Shown here: piece by piece, positions 23,012 through 34,353 of the stretch
Numbering within the stretch: position 1 is the first letter of the stretch
Layout: every line of letters starts with the position of its first letter
Made by a program: the position numbers and the translations under genes
NCBI GenBank assembly: GCA_015178975.1
Contig: WHVD01000022.1
Coordinates: 248,001-312,000, forward strand
From: Hysterangium stoloniferum
Taxonomy: Eukaryota > Basidiomycota > Agaricomycetes > Hysterangiales > Hysterangiaceae
Direction of reading: 5' to 3'
Length of the DNA stretch: 64,000 nucleotides
Notes under the pieces: model-generated
The model's input: only the letters and a program-made list of their open reading frames with translations
Databases searched by the model: none
Told to the model about the DNA's origin: nothing

Positions 23012-24767
23012 ATTTACCTCACTCCAAGTATAGGAATCAGTAGAAATATGAGAAATTTCGATGTTTCCTTGGTAAGATTATTGTAGACGGTGTTATTAAC
23101 AATTATATTGGCGACAAGGCTGTGACCGTGGGGGGGCAAGCCCCCACCATGCTACCACCCCACACCTTTACTGGGTCGCTTCACGACCTGGTGGATCAAA
23201 AATAATGTCTTTAAACACTACATCAAAAGTCATATCTGTCTTGGATAATATTTTCAAATACTTGATCACATAACTTTTGTATTACCTTCTGTGACCATAT
23301 CATATTAAGGGCTTCTGTACATCCCAAAGTGATTAATGTTTACATTATCCAGAATTATATACATTATAAGACACCCACTCCACCTCACCTTCTACAACGA
23401 CTGGACCAAACGAACCAGAATTGTCAGAAACTGACACCAATACTGATTGTGAGGTATCAGCTTTATCTCATAATTTTCTCTTAATTTTCTTTGAATTTTT
23501 TAATATTTTCTCGAATTTATTGTATTTTTATTATATTTTTATTGTGAAATATAAGGCTCTATTCCTTTTAACTTCACATAATAATAGCATATATGAACTC
23601 ATATTATGCTATTATATCTTAGTTAATTTATTATAGTTTTTAACTAATTATTTATATTTTATTTACTTAGTTATTACCTTTCGGCACCTTGCTGCAGCCT
23701 AGTTTGCGCATTTTTGGAGTCATGTGACCTATTAGATAAGCCTCCGGTGTCGGGATGTCACACAAGTCACGAATGTGACTACCCGAGTCATTATTAGATT
23801 CCGCCGACTCATCATTTGCTTCCGTCCCGGGACCGCGGCCTTGAACCTTCATGTTCAAGCAAGAGGTTAGAACCCTTGTCTCAGAGAAGGGAATCACATG
23901 ATAAATAAAGGGTAAATAATGAGTAGAATATGAGGTCATTATGATCTAACTAATGACCTCATAAACTAAATAGTTAGCTAATCATTGAGTTATCAAAATG
24001 TATATAAGGAGGGCCAAGTTTCCAATAAAATCATCTTATCACATACATATTTTACAGTACAGCACAGAAGCTTACCTCATCATCCTAAGGACAATAATAG
24101 CCTTAGTCTGATACACTCACTGCAAGCACCTACACTTGCAGCATCTTGAATCTTTGTCAGCAACTCTTGGACTTAGCTAATCATCTAAGTTCCCCCAGCC
24201 TCACAGCTACCCTTTAGGCTTATTAATTAGATAATAAACCTAATAAGTATCTAAGTATCCTTACTGAAATCCCTGCCAATACTAGATTACTCAAGGCCCA
24301 GCCCTAAGTTTATTGAATTAATCAAGTACAAGCACTCAGATAATCCAATACATATTATTTTCTCTATTAATAAATTATTTAACACCTTGTTAAATAACTA
24401 TTAATAGTTACAAATAAGCATACAAGAATCAGAAGCTCTTATATCAAGTCTCTGCCAAGTTACTGCGCATATATTCAGCTTCCAGCCCCTATTCTCAAGG
24501 AATAGTTCTTTTGAACCTTTCAATAATCAAAATAAGCATTGATTTGAGTTGTTTAAGCTTAATAGTGCAGCTCATTAATCTATCAGTATTTAAATTACTG
24601 GACCTTTGCTTGTTTTATTATTGAAGCTCTGTGACACTATAGCATATATTGAGCTATCTAAGAGAATCCCCTGAATACATTACACTGATACCGAATACCT
24701 AGAACTAAACACACATACCTCACACCTCTTCCCTAAGTCTCCCTCTCCACAAAATAATACACCAAGA
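23012..24767. other. AT-rich non-coding sequence, repeat fragments and a possible LTR
   Basis: 23185-23340 resembles 30114-30310 (shared TTAAACACTACAT and a TTGGA...ATATTTTCA block). From about 23756 a sequence beginning TGTCACACAAGTCACGAATG leads to a TATA-like TATATAAGG at 24000-24008; this could be an LTR promoter, but I found no partner. Neither the 71-codon frame at 23421 nor the 90-codon minus frame at 23667-23939 is supported as a gene. Confidence 0.4.
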
Positions 24768-27700
24768 ATGCCACGAATGGAAGATACTCAACCCATAGCC
24801 GAAGTCCTTGTTAGCAAGCTGAAGGAATGCCCAATGCTCACTGCAGGCCGATACACTCCTCTAGTCCACCAAAACTGGTCTATTGCATGCCGCCATTTCA
24901 TGAAATTTGGTGACAAAAAGCCTGGAGAGATTGTCAGCTATGTGGTTGACACAATAATGGAACCACGACTGATGGCTTGGTATCAAGGTGACCAAACACG
25001 TATTGATGGTCTCACCCTAGATAAATATTTGAAGAGCTTGCATCGATCACACTCGAGAAAAATTGGGCACACCTTATCAGGGAACAAATCCTCATAACCA
25101 CCCAAGGCAGTTGCAGGTTCATTGATTGGAAGATAGAGATGGAGAATCTCAATGCTATACTTACCACTTCCGCTAAATCCTTCGCATTGTCCACTGCTAC
25201 CTTAAAACCTCAGCTCAAGGCAAACCTCGACAAAACACTCAAACGCAACCTCCTTGTTGAACCAGTTCCCTCAACTGAACTTGCAGCATGGGCCAATGAA
25301 GTAAAGGAATGTGATGAACATGTTCGAGAGCAACAAGAACTAGTTCAAGAACAGATTTTGGCAAACAATGCTGCCCGTGCTCTCTGTCACAATGAAAGGA
25401 AGAGTTTAGCTTCACAAATATCTGATCTGCCCACTAATCCCACATTGACTTCCAAAGCTGGCACCAAGCTACCCAGACTGACAGAGGAGGAGCAGAAGCT
25501 CCTTCAAGAACATGAAGGGTGCACACGTTGCCATATTTTCTTCACTGGACACCGCGCAGATTCCTGTCCAATGAAAGTGAACAACTCCTGGCCTGATGCC
25601 ATCACATACAGAACACTCACAATAGCAATGGCTCGTGCAGCTGCACCACATACCACTGCTGGTCTGGCCATGGCCAACATCAAAGAATGCCTAGATGATG
25701 ATACCAACACATATGTTGTATTCCCTCCTGAACCACCACCCGCCTTTACAGTCCCACACCTCTATGAACCCATAGAACTACTGATGGGGCCACTCATCTC
25801 TGAATTTCCCACCTCAGTGAAAGCTCTCATTGACATAGGATGCCCTTCCACAGTGATTAGTGACACCTTAGTCTTGCAATTGGGCCTTCATCAATTTCCT
25901 CTCCCAGAGGAGGAAGACAACCTACATATATTCACTTTCCAATACACCATTGAGTTGCAGAGAGTTTGTGAAGCTAAAAGTTACATCAAGAAATAGGGCG
26001 TGGCAATCAGGGGTTTTCAAAGCTAAAGTAAATATTGGATTACCGGTACCACTCATTTTTGGAATACCATTTCTCTCATCACACCACATTGTGATCGATA
26101 CAATGGAGCATACCACAAAGGATAAATGAGTTGACTATGATCTTGTTAATCCCAACATCCCAAAATAAAACATCAAGACCACACACACATCCAAATCAAC
26201 CCCTACAAAACAGTCATCAACACCAAGCCCATCCAACAACATGTCAGAACCACCACTCACTGGGTACATCTTACCAGTTCCCATTATGGCAGCAGTATGG
26301 GAACAAATTGAAGCACTTGCATTTCAAGAAACGTTAACCCAGAAAGATTTAGAATTTAAGAACACTTTTGCAGATCGCTTCCCCCTACAACTGCCAGACA
26401 CCACTGATTTACCCACACACATATACCATTGTATTCGACTCAAAGACCCCTCTAAGGTCACCACAGGATGAGGCTACTCTGCCCCCAAGAAATTCCATAA
26501 CTCATGGAAACTCCTTCTTGAGGATCACTTGGTGGCAGGTCGAATACAACCATCCTCCTCAGAATTTGCATCTCCTGCCTTCTGCGTTCCAAAATATCGC
26601 AATGGAATACCACTGTAAGGCTGTTGGTATCAGCCTCACTCAGTCAGCAATGGACAGGACAAAGTTCTCTTTGTTGATCATAAGGGGAGAACATGATAGC
26701 TATCTGGTAGGGGTGGAATAACTAACTACCCTCGGAAAGGACAATTGTCAATCTAATATACCTGCAGTCAACAGTGGAGCGGTGTTAATTGGGGTTTTAG
26801 GAACAAGAAATAGGAAGAACAAAAGGGGTCAAGGCGGAGAGGTGAGACTGTAGATTTCAATCGAGTCGGAGGAACAATGTGATGGCGATTGGGAGATAAT
26901 GATAGCACGATCGGCAATGAGGTCCATGTGGTAATGCGGTCAGGATTACAACCACCCCTTGACATTCCACCCAGATGGTTCAATGATTACCGTGAACTAA
27001 ACAAGAACACTGCGCGACAATTACCCACTACCACGGGTTGACAATATTCTTGCAGACTGTGGCCAAGGCAGGTTCTTTGGGAAGTTAGACATGACAAACT
27101 CATTCTTCCAGACCAGGGTTCACCCAGATGATATACATTTAACAGCTGTCTGGACCCCCTGGGGACTCTATGAGTGGACTGTCATGCCTATGGGGGGATG
27201 CAATGCCCCATTCACACATCAGTGGTGTATGAATGATGCCTTGCGACACCTCCTGGGAAAAATATGCCATGTCTACCTTGATGACATTATTATTTGGTCC
27301 AAATCCCTGGAAGAACATGAGAAAAACATAGCTGGTGTTTTGGAAGCACTCCGTGTTGCTCAACTTTACTGTAATTCCAATAAGTCCCTCCTTTTCACAA
27401 CAAAAATCTCCTTCCTTGGACACCACATCTCAGCCACAGGGATACACCCAGATGCCCACAAAACGGAACATATTACCAACTGGCCCCAACCAACCACTGC
27501 GACCAATGTCTGTGGATTCTTGGGGTTGACCCAATATGTTTCTGCATTTCTCCCTGCCCTCGCAGAATATACCAGCCTACTCACTCCACTAACCACCAAG
27601 GAATGTGATCACCATTTCCCCACATGGACTTCTGAACACCAGTTTGCATTTGATGCCATCAAACATTTGGTTACGAGTGCTGACTGCCTGACCATCATAG

Positions 27701-29672
27701 ATTATGACGATCCCATGGGAAATATCTTCTTGACCACAGATGCTAGTGACCGATGCACAGGTGCTCTCCTCAGTTTTCGCAAGGATTGGGATACTGCATG
27801 ACCAGTCGCCTATGATTCATACCAACTCAATCCAGCAGAGAGGAATTACCCAGTGCATGAGAAGGAACTCCTAGCCATCATCAAAGCACTAAAGAAATGG
27901 CATACTAGTCTGCTAGGATGCCAGTTTAAGATTTACACTGATCACTGGACACTGGAATATTTCCAGTCCCAGAAAGACATGTCACGGCGACAAATGCATT
28001 GGTCTATGTACCTCGCAGATTTTGACTTTGAAATCATATATATCTGGGGTGAAGATAATACAGTCGCTGACACATTGTCCCACATGCCTGATGTCAACCC
28101 GGATGCCCTGCATGCTGCCTGCACACTAGCCTATACACGCTCCCCACCTGGGAAACTTGCAGGAGGAGTCCTCCACATCACCTCCAAACCCTCAATACTG
28201 GAAACAGATACAGAGGGGTACCTCAAAGACGAATTTTGCAAACAACTAGCAGATGACATCACTGCTGGCAGTATCGAGGGTGCACGACAGGACTCAGGCC
28301 TCTTATGTATATGTACATTGGATGCCGACTTGTCATTCCTCGCAACAACACCCTTCATGAAATGTTCTACCATCTTGCACACAATACCCTTGGCCATTTT
28401 GGCTTTGACAAAAGTTACGAGTCATTACACCATTCATACTATTGGCCTAACATGAGGTGTGATCTGGAAAATGCCTACATACCCTCCTGCATGGAGTGCC
28501 AACGTAACAAAGACCACACCAGCCATCCCCATGGTCCCTTACACCCCCTTCCAGTTCCTGATGGGCATTTCGACACTGTTGCCATTGATTTTGTTGGACC
28601 GCTCCCTGAGGAAGATGGCAAGGACACGGTGATGACCATGACTGACACATTAGGGGCTGACATTCGCTTGGCTGCAATACACTCCTCTTACACTGCCGCA
28701 CAGGTTGCTGTTGTCCTTTTCGATGAATGGTACTGTGAGAATGGGCTGATGCTGCACATTGTCTCAGATCGTGACCCCCTTTTTACCTCGGAGCTTTGGG
28801 CCACCTTACACAAGCTCTCAGGTGTCAAACTGAACATGTCCACAGCTTACCACCCACAGAGTGATGGATCCAGTGAGCGGACAAATAAAACACTCAACCA
28901 AGTCATACGATACCAGGTCGACATCAACCAGAAGGGCTGGTCTGCCAAGTTACCCCAAGTGCATTTTTCCCTGATGAATACCATCAACACATCCATGGGT
29001 TTCTCCCCATTCCAACTAAAAACTGGCCGTTCCCCACGTATCATCCCCCCTCTGGTACCCCTAGCTGCAGATGCCACCTCAACTGAAGTCTCTACCCACG
29101 AAATCTTGTGCCACCTGGCATCTGATGTCCAGGAAGCACAAGACAATCTCATTGCTGCCAAAGTTCGACAAGCTTACCACGCCAATGAACATAGGGCGGC
29201 TAAAGTACCTTACCTGGTTGGGGATCTCATAATGCTCTCCACCACCCATAGATGGCGCAATTATAAACGGAAGGGGAAGAAGTGTGTTGCCAAGTTTATG
29301 CCTCGTTTCGATGGGCCTTACGAAGTTACACGTGCCTTCCTGGACAAGTCTGTCTACACACTTCACCTACCCAACAACCCTACCTCCTACCTGGGATTCC
29401 ACTCCAGTCTCCTCAAGCCATTCATCTCCAATGATCCCTCTCTCTTCCCCAACCAAGAACTTGTCTGGCCTGGCATTGTTGTTACCAAGGACGGCTCCGA
29501 GGAGACCCTCATTGACAAGATTGTGGATGCCCACCGTCGAGGCCGGGGCATTCAATACCTGGTGCGTTGGGTGGGTTACGGAAAAGATCATGATGAATGG
29601 CTCCCCCATTGGGCCCTCGACGATACTGAAGCCTTGGACACTTGGGAGAATGAGAACAGACTGGAGGTTTGA
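24768..29672 (+). pseudogene. Gag-pol of a Ty3/gypsy chromovirus (gypsy-2), related to gypsy-1
   Basis: The same protein order as gypsy-1 with high residue identity. Gag starts at 24768 (MPRMEDTQP). The zinc-knuckle variant CTRCHIFFTGHRADSC begins near 25519. The protease has LIDIGCPSTVISD. RT holds YLDDIIIW near 27274. RNase H lies about 27730-28100. The integrase (28305 on) has DFVGPLPEE, VSDRDPLF and SDGSSERTNKTLNQ, and the chromodomain ends at 29672. It is broken by frameshifts near 25040, 25940 and 27015, by TGA at 26469 and 27799, and by a solo LTR inserted at 26614. Where gypsy-1 has Arg, this copy often has Trp, Cys, His or stop, the mark of CpG decay. Confidence 0.93.
26614..26950 (-). 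mobile_element. Solo LTR inserted in RT of gypsy-2
   Basis: 337 bp, TGTAAGGCTG...GGATTACA on the plus strand, flanked by the perfect 5-bp duplication ACCAC (26609-26613 and 26951-26955). Its reverse complement begins TGTAATCCTGACC and ends like gypsy-1's LTR (GGCTGATACCAACAGCCTTACA-type), so it belongs to a sister family. Removing it with one ACCAC rejoins RNGIP to LDIPPRWFNDYREL. Confidence 0.93.
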
Positions 29673-30060
29673 CACTGCTGAATTTTTCAGAAGGGGGAGG
29701 GGTGTAATCCTGACCATCTTACCACACAGATCTCATCAACAATCACCTCACCATCACATATTGATCACGCCCCTTTGTGCTGCCGATCTGATTGAGATTC
29801 ATTGTCTCTACTGTGCAGCTTCAATCGTCCCCTTGTTGTCCTACTGATCCAATTGAGATACATTGACTCACCGTGCCACCCTGAGTCTTCCCCTCATTTC
29901 CTATTCCATTATTGTTCTTTTAACCCCTTTTCTGTTCACACATTAAAAGCCACCACCGTTATTGTTGACCATATATATATTAACCCTTCAGAAGATCTAC
30001 ACTACACTGTACATACTCCTACCCACCATCTATGTACATATATTTTTGTAAATTTACTGA
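29673..30060 (+). repeat. Partial 3' LTR of gypsy-2
   Basis: A purine tract (AGAAGGGGGAGGGG, about 29689-29702) is followed at 29703 by TGTAATCCTGACCATCTTACC, as in gypsy-1. No convincing TTACA end or matching 5' LTR was found, so the end is approximate and the element lacks a clear LTR pair. Confidence 0.7.
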
Positions 30061-30113
30061 ACCTAAAAAACATAAGTCAGTCTCCTTTTGGAACCTTGCT
30101 GAATACTTAGTCA

Positions 30114-30740
30114 TGGATCAATAATAACATTCTTAAACACTACATATTTGGCTTGGAATAGTATTTTCATTCTTCCTCAATCTGTTTCTCTTGAAGTGTC
30201 AGGTATTTTGTTCCACATTGGACTTCCAGCTTCCCATATAGCTGTGATTGCCCTTCCCATGTCATATTGGGGACTTCTGCAGATTCTAGCTCCCCATTTA
30301 TTCTCTTTCATACTCATACCCCACTTTCCTTCCATTCCACTCATCTGTCTGTCATTTAATCTTTTAGTATAAATTATTGTCTTGTATCCTACTAATCTCC
30401 AGTTCAAACATCGATTTAGAACCTTTCTGTTAAGAACCACATTGTTCAGGCCCCTATGTGTATTTTCAACCTACATATACTGTCCTCTGGCATTGTGATA
30501 CCCAACAACACACCCACTTAATGATTTCCTTTTCCAGCCACTCTATCTCAGTTCAGTTCTAATGACATTCCATGATTCCTTGCATCACTTCCACCATATC
30601 ATTTACCACCTCAGAATATTTAACTTTTTTCTGTTGTCTTGTATTCCTTTTCTTAACATCCTGTTCAGTTTCCTGATTTCCTTTGTTCTGTGAGTATCAA
30701 ATCTCCATTTTCAGCTCTGTGTTTCCATTTACTTTAGTAT
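30114..30740 (+). repeat. Dispersed non-coding repeat, family R1
   Basis: Shares long imperfect blocks with 40120-40690 (for example TTTTAGTATAAATTATTGTCTT and CTACTAATCTCCAGTTCAAA) and, at its start, with 23185-23340. It has no coding potential and is probably an old LTR or a non-autonomous element. Confidence 0.65.
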
Positions 30741-30745
30741 AAAAC

Positions 30746-31486
30746 TGTTACAACCATGTCACAACCTGATGGTCCCCAATGATATTATCATCCATCTGTG
30801 TCTCAAGTTACTGGCTGAGTCATCATATTGGAAACTGTCGGTATACTGACACTGATGTATACCCTCATGGCGATCAAACCCTGTTTACACCCCTGTCAAG
30901 TTATACTCATACCATCTGGTTATGCTTTGATACATCCTCTTTTTATTATGATGATCTGTCCTACTCTATGTTTCACATATGCCCATAAATACTTGTAGCC
31001 CATGGACTATTCCCTTTTCTCTCATAATCCCACTCTCAGCTAATCACAGCTTCTGATCTTATCGTAACCTTCCAGTTCCTAGTCAAGTTTATTTGTCAAT
31101 AGTATTTTCTGCTCTTCCCTTAGTTAGTAGTTTCTAGATGCTGATAACTCGTATATAAACCCACTGTAATTGTAGTTACTAGGCAATCAGAATATCGACT
31201 CAGAACACCCATATACATCTCTCATAAGCCTTACTCTAAGTATCCCGCTCCCCACCTCTGCGTGCACTTGCCCACCCTCAGTCTCTGACCCCTTGGCCCA
31301 ACACTTATCCTTTGGTTTCCGATTGGTAACTCACTATGAGGAATTTGATAGGGCTAGTTTTTGCCTGCCCAAAATTTAAGGACACCTGATGGTAACTTGT
31401 GAGGGCGCAGCACATAAGCTGAAGCCAAGTCCTTCCGTTCGGTCCCCGTCAGCCTACCAACATCAGTCAGTTTTCTGTTCTTAACA
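30746..31486 (+). mobile_element. Solo LTR, long family (R2)
   Basis: 741 bp, TGTTACAACC...TTCTTAACA, flanked by the perfect 5-bp duplication AAAAC (30741-30745 and 31487-31491). The same family occurs at 54998-55716 and, inverted, at 56296-58654. It contains the conserved motif AAGCTGAAGCCAAGTCCTTC in its 3' part. Confidence 0.92.
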
Positions 31487-31695
31487 AAAACCCCATCATG
31501 TACACTACTATCCTTCAGTTTGAATATTGACTCAGAATACCCATTTGGAATACCTCTCTCATGTTTAGAAGTGCATGCAATAATACCTTCATTTACCTTT
31601 TAAGTATTGTTCATACTGCTTAATCCTTTTGCTAGTGTCTGGCCAGCCTGAGACTTAAAATCATTTTTGACCTTAGCCTCTGAGCCCTCATTTAC

Positions 31696-31847
31696 TGTTA
31701 GAATGAAGAAGGGAGGTGGATGTGAAACACAAGAAGTGTGAGAGCTCAGACACAGACACAGACATGAATGAGTGAATGCAAATTTCACCTACAGACCCAC
31801 AATGATACACAACTTGTAACTACTGTGCCGAGTCACTAAATCTAACA
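31696..31847 (-). repeat. 3' LTR of copia-type element
   Basis: 152 bp; matches 39939-40099 across GAATGAAGAAGGGAGGTGGA and the following sequence. Confidence 0.9.
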
Positions 31848-32658
31848 CTCCCACCTGATGAGACACGTGTCTATGTAAGTAATAACTCCCACCAGACAAA
31901 ATGCTCAAATCCTAAGAATAAATCTGGGGAGACTAGAAGAAGGAGATGAGGGTGGTGAAGACCTGTATGAATATTTATTAACAATGGTGGAAGATAAAAC
32001 TTGTTCTGTTTGATGAGCAGTGTTGGTAGAGGAGGAGGCAAAATATGGTGGCTTTGGAGGACCACTTATGACCCATTCCCTGACTTCTTGGGGCATGTTG
32101 TAGACACAAAATGCAGCAATATATGTATGGAGGATATCTGAAAACTATTAAGTATACCAAATTCTAATATACTCTAAAGGTCATTTAAACATCTGGGATG
32201 TGATTCAAACATAATTTGGTTTTTAAAACTTTCAAAAAGTTTTAAACTCTCTCATACATCACAAACTAAAGAATCTTTCCGGACACAAGTAGACAATAAA
32301 AAAAATTAGTAGTTTGAAACACTAATACTTTTAAAAAATAGATATCTTTAGATAGTCCATTCCATGCATATGTATATCATTGGCACCTCTAAATACATAT
32401 GTATTACTTTGGAATGGATCTGTCAATCTGAACAGATTTCTACTTGATTCAACATACCCAGAATATATAGGGGGTTTTACTTAATAAAGACAGCTGTGGT
32501 ATGAAAAAAATCCAATAATATTTTACATATTTTACATGGAAATAACTACATTACAACTTTTAAAACACAAAGTACTAATAAAAGTATTAGTAGGCATCTG
32601 TAAAAGGAAGGAAATTATATACAATGGGTTCTATTAATTGACTCTGAATTGTTTAGGA
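31848..32658. other. 3' internal part of copia-type element
   Basis: AT-rich. Minus frames of 60-64 codons show no integrase, RT or RNase H motif I recognise. Confidence 0.5.
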
Positions 32659-33069
32659 TGTCAGGGGACCAAGTTAAGCACACCAGAAGTTGGTGCCCGT
32701 TAAGCACACCGGAAGTCGACTTCACACCCAACACCATCAATAGCCATTATCGACTGAAGGTGGACTCCCAACCGGTCAAACACCTTGTCGAATCCCCCAA
32801 TGGGGTTCTGGAACGCGTTGGGCATGAGAGGCCGCACTGAGGTGTTATCCCGGGGACTGTTGCTATGGTTTTAGTGTAATATTCTTTTCGACTATTTAGT
32901 CTCATCGTCAGTAGAGGGCTCCATAGATCTTCAGATTCCCTCTACTAGGTGAGCTTTACATATCTGTATTTCTTGATACATGTCTAATGTTTTATCTTTG
33001 GATTCCCTCTACTAGTGCCCCTACTTAGCTGTTGTGCAAGTTAGTGTGAGCTGGAGAGTTGCCCTTACA
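32659..33069 (+). repeat. 5' LTR of gypsy-3
   Basis: 411 bp; carries one copy of the roughly 63-bp unit that is present three times in the 3' LTR. Confidence 0.93.
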
Positions 33070-33090
33070 GCATAAAAGATCTACCCCCAA

Positions 33091-34353
33091 GTGACTGGAA
33101 CTGTTGCCATCATACCTCAATTTGCGCTTGACGAACACAACTCCGACCTCGACAGTCATGACTCTGCTTCGAATTTGACCAATTTCGACTCGATACACAG
33201 TTCCCCTCACTCGTTAAACATTCCAACTACAATGTCTGCTTCCAACCCTCACCAGGTGCTTAATCAGCACACCCAAGACATCCATGATCTTCGGGATGCA
33301 CAGCAGAAGAATACAGATCTTTTGCAACAGATTCTGCAGCAGATTACTGTGCAGTCTACACCGAACCCTATGCCCCCTCCACCTACTGCGACGATCCCCA
33401 CATCAATTCCCTCTGCAGCATCATCAGTTGGGCTGAAGATGCCTCTCCCCAATGACTACGACGGTGATCGCTCGAAAGGTTGCACGTTCTATAACTCGTG
33501 CCTGCTCTATATTAGCATGCATGGGGATAAGTTTCAGTCTGATAAGCAGAAGGTACATTGGGTTGTGTCTCTCATGCAAACAGGTCGAGCGGCTCTCTTC
33601 GCTAACTGACTCATGACATCATGGAGTAAAGGCGGGGGGGTCGACTCTTGGGATGCCTTCGCAGCACTCTTCGAACGAGAATTCTTCCCAGCAAATGAAG
33701 CAGCAGCAGCCCGTGTCAAACTCGAAGGAACAAGCTTCTATCAGGGTCGTCAATTGGTTGACGAATACACTGACGAATTTCGCGAGTTCATTGATCTCGC
33801 TGGCTACAAAGACCCATTAGCAATTGTCATGAAATCTCATCATGGTCTGAATTCCAATGTCCAGACATGTGTGGCAACAATGGAAAATCAACCTTTGGAT
33901 TACGATGAACAGGGTTGGTATGACACTGCAGCACGCTTTGATCGAAATCGAAACACAAATGAGGTGTTTCGATCAACTCATACCTCGTTGTGATCTGATC
34001 CTCGCACTGTTCCAAAACCCCCATTTACCCCACGGGTGGCTCCAGGATCAGTGTTGCCATTCCCAGTTCCAAAAGCGCCTGATGCCATGGATGTCGACAT
34101 GATGAGAAGTTGTGGTCTTCAGGCGACAGTTTGTTTCAATTGTCATCAGCCTGGTCATCTTAGTCGAAACTGTCCCCAGAAGCAACATAAGATTCATGCG
34201 ATGCTGGAATGTCTCGATGAGGAAGGACGGGACATGGCAAGGGAGTTTTTACTCGTGGAAGCTGATATTCGATTGATTCAAGAAAGGGTAGTCGAAGTCG
34301 AAGAAACCGATCACAAACCCAAGTCAAAGGATTTTCTGACGTGCAGCAAGTGA
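33091..34353 (+). pseudogene. Gag of gypsy-3
   Basis: One plus frame with TGA stops at 33607-33609 and 33991-33993. It contains LNQHTQDIHDLRDAQQ, a central gag core (DSWDAFAALFEREFFPANEA near 33640) and a canonical CCHC knuckle, CFNCHQPGHLSRNC (from about 34132). It ends ...LTCSK* at 34353, overlapping the pol frame by a few codons. Gag packages the element's RNA into a virus-like particle. If restored, pol would be reached by a -1 shift in the overlap, but no clear slippery site is visible. Confidence 0.9.

Noticed and set aside
23667-23939. 90-codon minus frame
   Set aside because: Lies in a probable LTR with a TATA-like sequence; no homology or splicing support.
31848-32658. Copia RNase H in the left internal part
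   Set aside because: Searched by eye for TKHID and ADIFTKPL-type motifs on the minus strand; none found.
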